Below, piece after piece: positions 52,815 through 57,768 of a DNA stretch of 57,768 nucleotides (positions are counted from its first letter, which is position 1; every line of letters starts with the position of its first letter). Below the pieces are notes generated by a model. It did not search any database. It was not told the origin of the DNA and was given only the letters and a program-made list of their open reading frames with translations. This stretch comes from Acidisphaera sp. L21 (GTDB taxonomy: Bacteria > Pseudomonadota > Alphaproteobacteria > Acetobacterales > Acetobacteraceae), in contig NZ_LMUY01000032.1 of NCBI RefSeq assembly GCF_009765685.1, positions 91,273 to 149,040 of the forward strand. Direction: 5' to 3'. A program made the position numbers and the translations under genes.

Positions 52815-53626
52815 TGGGCGGCGCAGGTGCCGAGCAGGGCGTGCACGGCCTGCCCTATGTCGGCCTGGCGCAACAGGCTTTCGCCGACCAGCAGGCATTG
52901 GGCGCCGACTTCGCCCAGGCGGTGCACGTCGTGGTGGTCGCGGATGCCGCTCTCGGTGATCAGCAAGCGGTCGGGCGGAACGAAGGGGGCGAGGTCGATC
53001 GTGGTTTGCAGGTCGGTCCGCATGGTTTTGAGGTTGCGGTTGTTGACGCCGATCAGCGGGGTTTGCAGGCCCAGGGCGCGGTCCAGTTCGGCCTGGTCAT
53101 GCACCTCCACCAGGACGTCCATCTCGAGGCTGCGGGCGATGCCCTCCATCTCGATGGCCATGGCGTTGGTGACGGCGGCCATGATGATCAGGACGCAATC
53201 GGCACCCATCGCCCGGCTTTCATAGATCTGCCAGGGGTCGACCATGAAGTCCTTGCGCAGCACCGGCAGCCTGGTGGCGGCGCGGGCGGTCTTCAAGTGG
53301 GCGATCTCGCCCTGGAAATAGGGCGCGTTGGTGAGCACGGAGAGGCAGGTGGCGCCGGCGTGTTCGTAGGCTTGGGCGATGGCCGCCGGGTCGAAATCGG
53401 GTCGGATAAGGCCGGCGGAGGGGGAGGCCTTCTTGACCTCCGCGATCAGCCCGCAGCGGCCGGAGGCAACGGCTTCTTTCAGGGCGTTGGCGAAGCCGCG
53501 GGGTGAGCCGGCGTCGGTGATCTTTCGGCGCAGGGTCTCGATCGGGTAGGCGACCCTTCGCTCCGCCACCTCCCGCATCATGTCGCTGCAAATGCGAGCG
53601 AGCACATCCGGCATTGCCTGGTCCAT
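52811..53626 (-). CDS. trpC: Indole-3-glycerol phosphate synthase
   Basis: The 271-residue TIM-barrel enzyme has the catalytic [15 protein letters not shown] (Glu and Lys), [27 protein letters not shown] (Lys and Glu), [10 protein letters not shown] and [12 protein letters not shown] with LVGESLL. It ring-closes CdRP to indole-3-glycerol phosphate. It is 12 bases after trpD and overlaps moaC, so tryptophan and molybdenum cofactor genes share a transcript. The usual SVLTD before the phosphate loop reads SVLTN here; this is outside the main catalytic set. Confidence 0.95.
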   Translation of the reverse strand: MDQAMPDVLARICSDMMREVAERRVAYPIETLRRKITDAGSPRGFANALKEAVASGRCGLIAEVKKASPSAGLIRPDFDPAAIAQAYEHAGATCLSVLTNAPYFQGEIAHLKTARAATRLPVLRKDFMVDPWQIYESRAMGADCVLIIMAAVTNAMAIEMEGIARSLEMDVLVEVHDQAELDRALGLQTPLIGVNNRNLKTMRTDLQTTIDLAPFVPPDRLLITESGIRDHHDVHRLGEVGAQCLLVGESLLRQADIGQAVHALLGTCAAQ

Positions 53627-53638
53627 CGCCGTCTTCTC

Positions 53639-54649
53639 CTACGCCGTCGCCTGCCGCAGCCGAGCCAGGGAGGCCAGGGCGGCCCCGCCGTCGAGTGCCG
53701 CCGCAGCCTGCGCCGCGCCATCCATCAAACCATCCGCACGTCCCGCGACGACAAGGGCCGCCGCGCTGTTCAGCACGACGGTGTCGCGGTAGGCGCCGGG
53801 TGCCCCTTGCAACAACGCAATCAACGCCGCCGCGTTTTCCGGCGCCTCGCCACCGCGGATCGCGGCGACGGGGGAGCGGGGGAGCCCGGCCTCCTCAGGC
53901 GTGACGATCCGCTCGGCGATAGCGCCATCGGCGAGCGTGACGACGCGGTTCTCGCCGGCAGTGGTCAGTTCATCGAGGCCGTGGCCGTGGACCAGCCAGG
54001 CATGGGTGGTGCCGAGGGCGGAGAGGGTTTCGGCCATCGGGCGGGCCCATGCCGGGTCGAACACGCCGGTGAGTTGGCGGGTGACCTGGCCGGGATTGGC
54101 GAGCGGGCCGAGCAGATTGAAGATGGTGCGGGTGCCGAGTTCGACGCGGGGACCGGCGGCGTGGCGCAGAGCGGAATGGTGGCGCGGGGCGAACAGAAAC
54201 GCGCAACCGGCCTGGGCCAAAACGGCGGGCAAGCGGTCCAGTGCGACGTCCACATTCACGCCCAGCGCGGTCAGCACGTCGGCGGCGCCGCTGCGCGATG
54301 AGAGGGCGCGGTTGCCGTGTTTGGCCACTGGCACCCCTGCCCCGGCCAGCACGAAGGCGACGGCGGTGGATACGTTCAGCGTGCCGGCGGAGTCACCGCC
54401 GGTGCCGCAGACATCGATGGCGTTGGCGGGGACTTCCACGGCCACCATGCGGGCGCGCATGGCGCGGACGGCGCCGACCAGTTCGGCGACGGTTTCGCCG
54501 CGCAAGCGCATCATCATCAGCAGGCCGGCGATCTGCGCGGGCGTTGCCTCCCCGGACATGATGAGGCCGAACGCGTCCTCCGCCTCGGCCTCGTTCAGCG
54601 TCTCGCCACGGGCCAGCCGGGCGATGACGGGCTTGAGGTTACTGTCCAC
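53639..54649 (-). CDS. trpD: Anthranilate phosphoribosyltransferase
   Basis: The 336-residue protein has the PRPP-binding [33 protein letters not shown] and [13 protein letters not shown], all signature blocks of TrpD. It transfers a phosphoribosyl group to anthranilate. It lies between trpG and trpC with 12-bp gaps. The N-terminal helical domain ([18 protein letters not shown]) is complete. Confidence 0.95.
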   Translation of the reverse strand: MDSNLKPVIARLARGETLNEAEAEDAFGLIMSGEATPAQIAGLLMMMRLRGETVAELVGAVRAMRARMVAVEVPANAIDVCGTGGDSAGTLNVSTAVAFVLAGAGVPVAKHGNRALSSRSGAADVLTALGVNVDVALDRLPAVLAQAGCAFLFAPRHHSALRHAAGPRVELGTRTIFNLLGPLANPGQVTRQLTGVFDPAWARPMAETLSALGTTHAWLVHGHGLDELTTAGENRVVTLADGAIAERIVTPEEAGLPRSPVAAIRGGEAPENAAALIALLQGAPGAYRDTVVLNSAAALVVAGRADGLMDGAAQAAAALDGGAALASLARLRQATA

Positions 54650-54661
54650 TCGGGAAAGGCG

Positions 54662-55258
54662 TCAGGCGGCGCGGCGGGGCGCGTTGGCGCCGCGGGCGAT
54701 GGCCAGGAAGTTGGCGACGATGTCGTGGCCATGTTCGGAGGCAATGCTCTCCGGGTGAAACTGCACGCCGAAGATCGGCATGGTGCGATGGCGCAGGCCC
54801 ATCACCAGGCCGTCCTCGGTCCAGGCGGTCGCCTCCAGCACGCCGGGCATGGTGCTGCGCTCGACGATGAGGCTGTGATAGCGGGCGGCGTCGAACGGGC
54901 TGGGCAGGCCGGCGAAGATGTCGGTGCCGGCGTGTTCCACGCGGCCGAGTTTGCCGTGCATCGGGGCGGGCGCGCGCTGGACCACGCCGCCGAAGACCTG
55001 GCCGATCGCCTGGTGGCCCAGGCAGACGCCCAGCACGGGGATGCGCCCGGCGGCGGCGGCGATCAGGTCGAGGCAGATCCCGGCCTCGTCCGGCGTGCAG
55101 GGGCCGGGGGAGAGCACGATCGCCTCGGGCGCCATCGCGATTGCCTGATCGACGCTGAGCGCATCGTTTCGCCACACCTCGCACGCGCCGCCTGCCTCAC
55201 CGAGCAGGTGGTAGAGGTTGAAGGTGAAGCTGTCGTAGTTGTCGATCAGAAGGATCAT
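54662..55258 (-). CDS. trpG: Anthranilate synthase glutamine amidotransferase component
   Basis: The 198-residue class I amidotransferase has MILLIDNYDSFTFNLYHLLGEAGG, LSPGPCTPDEAG, the catalytic cysteine in LGVCLGHQAIGQ and the His/Glu pair in FGVQFHPESIAS. It supplies ammonia to TrpE and may also serve PabB. TrpE is not in the window. The start ATG follows a leader with three 14-bp direct repeats. Confidence 0.95.
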   Translation of the reverse strand: MILLIDNYDSFTFNLYHLLGEAGGACEVWRNDALSVDQAIAMAPEAIVLSPGPCTPDEAGICLDLIAAAAGRIPVLGVCLGHQAIGQVFGGVVQRAPAPMHGKLGRVEHAGTDIFAGLPSPFDAARYHSLIVERSTMPGVLEATAWTEDGLVMGLRHRTMPIFGVQFHPESIASEHGHDIVANFLAIARGANAPRRAA

Positions 55259-55284
55259 GCCGGCTGTATCGCTCGCGTGGCGTC

Positions 55285-55338
55285 CCAGGGTCAATGTTCC
55301 AGGGTCAATGTTCCAGGGTCAATGTCGGGGTCAATGTT
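55285..55338. repeat. 14-bp tandem direct repeat in the trpG leader
   Basis: Three consecutive units of CCAGGGTCAATGTT (the third ending TC) are followed by a degenerate fourth (GGGGTCAATGTT). The array lies between serA and trpG, in the leader of trpG on the minus strand, where each unit reads AACATTGACCCTGG. Confidence 0.9.
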
Positions 55339-55345
55339 GCAGGCG

Positions 55346-56584
55346 TTACACCCGGCGGATGAGCCGGGCGCGGATAGTGCCGTCCAGGGTGCGGAGTTCG
55401 GCCAGGCAGTCGTCGCAGCCCTCGTCGCTGGCGGTTTCCACCACCACGTAGCCGAGGTCGCCGTCGGTCTGCAGATACTGGCCGGAGATATTGACGCCGC
55501 GGCTGGAGAACACGCCGTTCACCCGGCCGAGCATGCCGGGAACGTTGTGGTGGATGTGGACGTAGCGAGTGGCTGCGGCACGGCCGGGCAATTGCACCTG
55601 GGGGAAGTTTACGGCGCCGAGGGTCGACCCGGCGTCGCTGTAGTCGATCAGCTTGTGGGCGACTTCCTGGCCGATCCGGTCCTGCGCCTCGCTGGTGGAG
55701 CCGCCGATGTGGGGGGTGATGATGACGTTGGGCAGGCCCTGCAGCGGGGTGACGAAGGGTTCGGCGGCGCCGGCGGGTTCGACCGGGAAGACGTCGACGG
55801 CGGCGCCCAGCAGATGGCCGCTTTTCAGCGCGTCGCGCAGGGCGTCCAGGTCGACCACGGTGCCGCGGCTGTTGTTGATGAGGTAGGCGCCGGGCTTCAT
55901 CATGGCGATTTCGGCGCGGCCGATCATGCCGGCGGTGGCGGCGGTTTCCGGGACGTGCAGGCTCACCACATCGCTAAGCTGCAGGAGTTCGGCCAGGGAG
56001 GTGACCGGTTCGGTGTTGCCGTGGCGCAGTTTGTCGATGACGTCGTAGTAGACGACGCGCATGCCCATCGCCTCGGCCATGGTGGAAAGCTGCGAGCCGA
56101 TGGAGCCGTAGCCGACGATGCCGAGCGTCTTGCCCCGGACCTCGAAGCTGTTGGCGGCGGATTTGTCCCACTGGCCCTGATGCGCGGCGGCGGAGCGGGG
56201 GGTGATGCGCCGCAGCAGCATCACGATCTCCCCAATCACCAATTCGGCGACGCTGCGGGTGTTGGAGAACGGGGCGTTGAAGACGGGGATGCCGCGATTG
56301 CGGGCGGCGTCCAATTCCACCTGGTTGGTGCCGACGCTGAAGCAGCCGACCACGATCAGCCGGTTGGCGGCGGCGAACACGTCCTCCGTCAGTTGGGTGC
56401 GGGAGCGGATGCCGAGGATGTGGACGCCGTGAAGGGCATCCTTCAGCGCGTCGCCGTCGAGCGCCTTGGTGTGGCGTTCGATCTGGGAGTAGCCGGCGCC
56501 GCGTAGCAGGGCGACGGCGCTATCGTTCACCCCCTCCAGCAGGAGGATGCGGATCTTGTCCTTGCTCAGCGAAAAGGCGGCCAT
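55346..56584 (-). CDS. serA: D-3-phosphoglycerate dehydrogenase with ACT domain
   Basis: The 412-residue enzyme has a Rossmann motif GIVGYGSIGSQLSTMAEAMGM, the catalytic NNSRGTVVDLDAL (Arg), VDVFPVEPAGAAEPF (Glu) and ITPHIGGSTSEAQ (His) and a C-terminal ACT domain (VPGMLGRVNGVFSSRGVNISGQYLQTDGDLGYVVVE). It makes the first step of serine synthesis and the ACT domain suggests serine feedback. The length and lack of the extra ASB domain match the E. coli type. It feeds cysteine synthesis at cysE and the tryptophan pathway beside it. Confidence 0.95.
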   Translation of the reverse strand: MAAFSLSKDKIRILLLEGVNDSAVALLRGAGYSQIERHTKALDGDALKDALHGVHILGIRSRTQLTEDVFAAANRLIVVGCFSVGTNQVELDAARNRGIPVFNAPFSNTRSVAELVIGEIVMLLRRITPRSAAAHQGQWDKSAANSFEVRGKTLGIVGYGSIGSQLSTMAEAMGMRVVYYDVIDKLRHGNTEPVTSLAELLQLSDVVSLHVPETAATAGMIGRAEIAMMKPGAYLINNSRGTVVDLDALRDALKSGHLLGAAVDVFPVEPAGAAEPFVTPLQGLPNVIITPHIGGSTSEAQDRIGQEVAHKLIDYSDAGSTLGAVNFPQVQLPGRAAATRYVHIHHNVPGMLGRVNGVFSSRGVNISGQYLQTDGDLGYVVVETASDEGCDDCLAELRTLDGTIRARLIRRV

Positions 56585-56649
56585 CGGTGCACTCGCAGGG
56601 TTGCACCGCCGAAGTAGCGACACGCACCCGGCGTCACAAGGTTCGGCAG

Positions 56650-57768
56650 CTATGCGCTGGGTTGCAGGCGCAGGCGGGCCTCCACCACTTCCGGCTCGTC
56701 GGGGACGCGGCGCAGGGTGAAGCCGAGTTGGCGGATGAAGGCGAGCATGGGGCGGTTTTCGGAGAGCACCTGGCCGACGATGGCGGTCATGCCCTGGGAT
56801 TGGCCCCATTCCACCAGGCGGTGCATCAGGCGGCGGGCGATGCCGCGGCCCTTGAGGTCGGTCTGGACGATGACGGCGAACTCGCCCTCGTCGCGGTCGC
56901 GGACCAGGCGGGCGACGCCGGCGGTGTCGCCGTTGGCGCGGACGGCGATGAAAGCCATCTCGCGGTCGTAATCCACCTGGGTCATGCGGACGGTTCGCTC
57001 GGGCGATAGTTCGCGCAGGGCGGAGAAGAAGCGGTAGCGAATGTCCTCGGGGCTGATGCGGGTGAAGAAGGCGGTGTGGGCTGCGGCGTCTTCGGGCCGG
57101 ATGGGGCGGATGGTGAAGATCTCGCCGTCATGGGCGGTCCATTGTTCGGCGAGTTCCGCCGGGTAGGGGGCGATGGATGGGCGGCCAAATTCGCCGGGCG
57201 GGCGCAGGGTGAGCGAGGCGGCGCCGGACTGCAGGGCCAGGGCGGCGATTTCCGGCCAATCCAGTATTAATTGGCTGATGCGGACCAGCGTGTCGGCCAG
57301 GGCGTTGGCCTGGCCCGGCGACAGAGCGCGAGCGCCGGGCGTATGGGCGACCAGGCCACGGGCCAGAGGCAGGTTGAGGGGCGGCAGGTCGAAGGCGCGG
57401 TCGTCCATCCGGCCCTCGCCGACCCCGATCGAGGGACCGAAGAGTGGGTCATCGGCGACCGTGACGGGGATCGGTGGGCCGGCGGAGGCGATGCCGTAGG
57501 CGGCGAGGACCCTGCCCGCTTCGGCCTTGGTCAGCGCCGGGCAGTTGTCGGCGCGGGCGGCGGCGATGGCGGCGCGCATCACGTCGCGGTCCGGTTGCAC
57601 CGCGAGCACGTCGCTGGGGGGCAGTTCCTGCGCGGCGGCGCGGGCGCGGCGGAGTTGCAGCAGGTGGCGGAAGCCCTGGACCGCTTGCTCCGGCGAGGCG
57701 AAGGCGGGGATGCCGGCCGCGGCCAGGCGGTGGCGGTGGCCGGCCCCGGTGGTTTCGCCCAGGGCGCA
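56650..57768 (-). CDS. GNAT acetyltransferase fused to acyl-CoA synthetase (ADP-forming) remnant, partial
   Basis: The frame is open to the window edge (372 residues visible), so the start lies outside. The visible part starts in the synthetase CoA-ligase region (LGETTGAGHRHRLAAAGIPAFASPEQAV), then an ATP-grasp-like segment, and ends in a GNAT domain (about residues 200-365: FTIRPIRPEDAAAHTAFF, QTDLKGRGIARRLMHRLVEW, NRPMLAFIRQLGF). This is the layout of protein lysine acetyltransferases of the Pat type. The ATP-grasp part appears to have lost its ATP-binding half: it passes from VLAAYGIASAGPPIPVT directly to DDPLFGPSIGV, without the expected VALKI...HKSDVGG block. Confidence 0.75.
   Translation of the reverse strand, partial: CALGETTGAGHRHRLAAAGIPAFASPEQAVQGFRHLLQLRRARAAAQELPPSDVLAVQPDRDVMRAAIAAARADNCPALTKAEAGRVLAAYGIASAGPPIPVTVADDPLFGPSIGVGEGRMDDRAFDLPPLNLPLARGLVAHTPGARALSPGQANALADTLVRISQLILDWPEIAALALQSGAASLTLRPPGEFGRPSIAPYPAELAEQWTAHDGEIFTIRPIRPEDAAAHTAFFTRISPEDIRYRFFSALRELSPERTVRMTQVDYDREMAFIAVRANGDTAGVARLVRDRDEGEFAVIVQTDLKGRGIARRLMHRLVEWGQSQGMTAIVGQVLSENRPMLAFIRQLGFTLRRVPDEPEVVEARLRLQPSA

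Noticed and set aside
55285-55338. CRISPR-like array from the 14-bp repeats
   Set aside because: The units are directly adjacent without spacers, and no cas genes are present.
54317-56506. A 729-codon open frame on the plus strand antisense to trpD, trpG and serA
   Set aside because: It mirrors well-recognised genes, has a composition typical of high-GC antisense frames and shows no family motif.

Overview
The window is a high-GC alphaproteobacterial chromosome segment, most likely from the Acetobacteraceae or a close relative. The evidence is the fused shikimate kinase/3-dehydroquinate synthase gene, the trpGDC-moaC-moeA-lexA gene order, a GTTC-N7-GTTC LexA box in front of lexA, a NepR-like protein and the strong G/C bias at third codon positions. 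There is no rRNA operon, CRISPR array or intact insertion sequence. Both edges cut a gene: an RND efflux pump on the left and a GNAT/acyl-CoA synthetase protein on the right.

1-12 kb: RND pump end, acyl-CoA ligase, a possibly decayed hemP-like gene behind a palindrome, then a tightly overlapping leftward operon (allophanate hydrolase, AtzE-type amidase, HpxZ-like protein, histidine phosphatase, LytM-like protein) that looks like ureide/amide nitrogen salvage. Next come a half-length TspO remnant, a lone CysA-like ATPase and two divergent MFS drug exporters. 11.4-16.8 kb: MAPEG protein, small lipoprotein, a secreted beta-propeller gene frameshifted at its 3' end by an 8-bp duplication, and two methyltransferase-like genes in a lower-GC stretch. 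16.8-25.4 kb: accA, a thiolase/DUF35/acyl-CoA dehydrogenase operon facing a MaoC-xerD-small membrane protein operon, aroKB, mscL, cyanase and an Xre-type antitoxin-like protein.

25.4-45.4 kb: FixLJ-type two-component pair, ABC exporter, glycosyltransferase, a CbtA-like remnant beside tRNA-Met, an OmpA porin, and a sulfur-trafficking operon (cysE, a second cysteine desulfurase that lacks a usable start codon, iscS, ferredoxin, mnmA). These are followed by a hydrolase, an orphan P-loop NTPase, tyrS, a GlsB-like protein, nadK and phnW-fhs. 45.5-57.8 kb: NepR-like protein, SGNH hydrolase with OpgC, flhFG, a haloacid dehalogenase, and the lexA-moeA-moaC-trpCDG-serA group ending in the truncated acyl-CoA synthetase/GNAT gene.

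The most striking unexplained structure is a family of intergenic two-hairpin elements. At least eight full or half copies lie directly after stop codons, always in the same orientation relative to the upstream gene, and the second stem shows compensatory base changes between copies. Other noteworthy lesions are the 8-bp duplication, the GTG-to-GTA start loss, an apparent internal deletion in an ATP-grasp domain, and remnants of tspO and cbtA.
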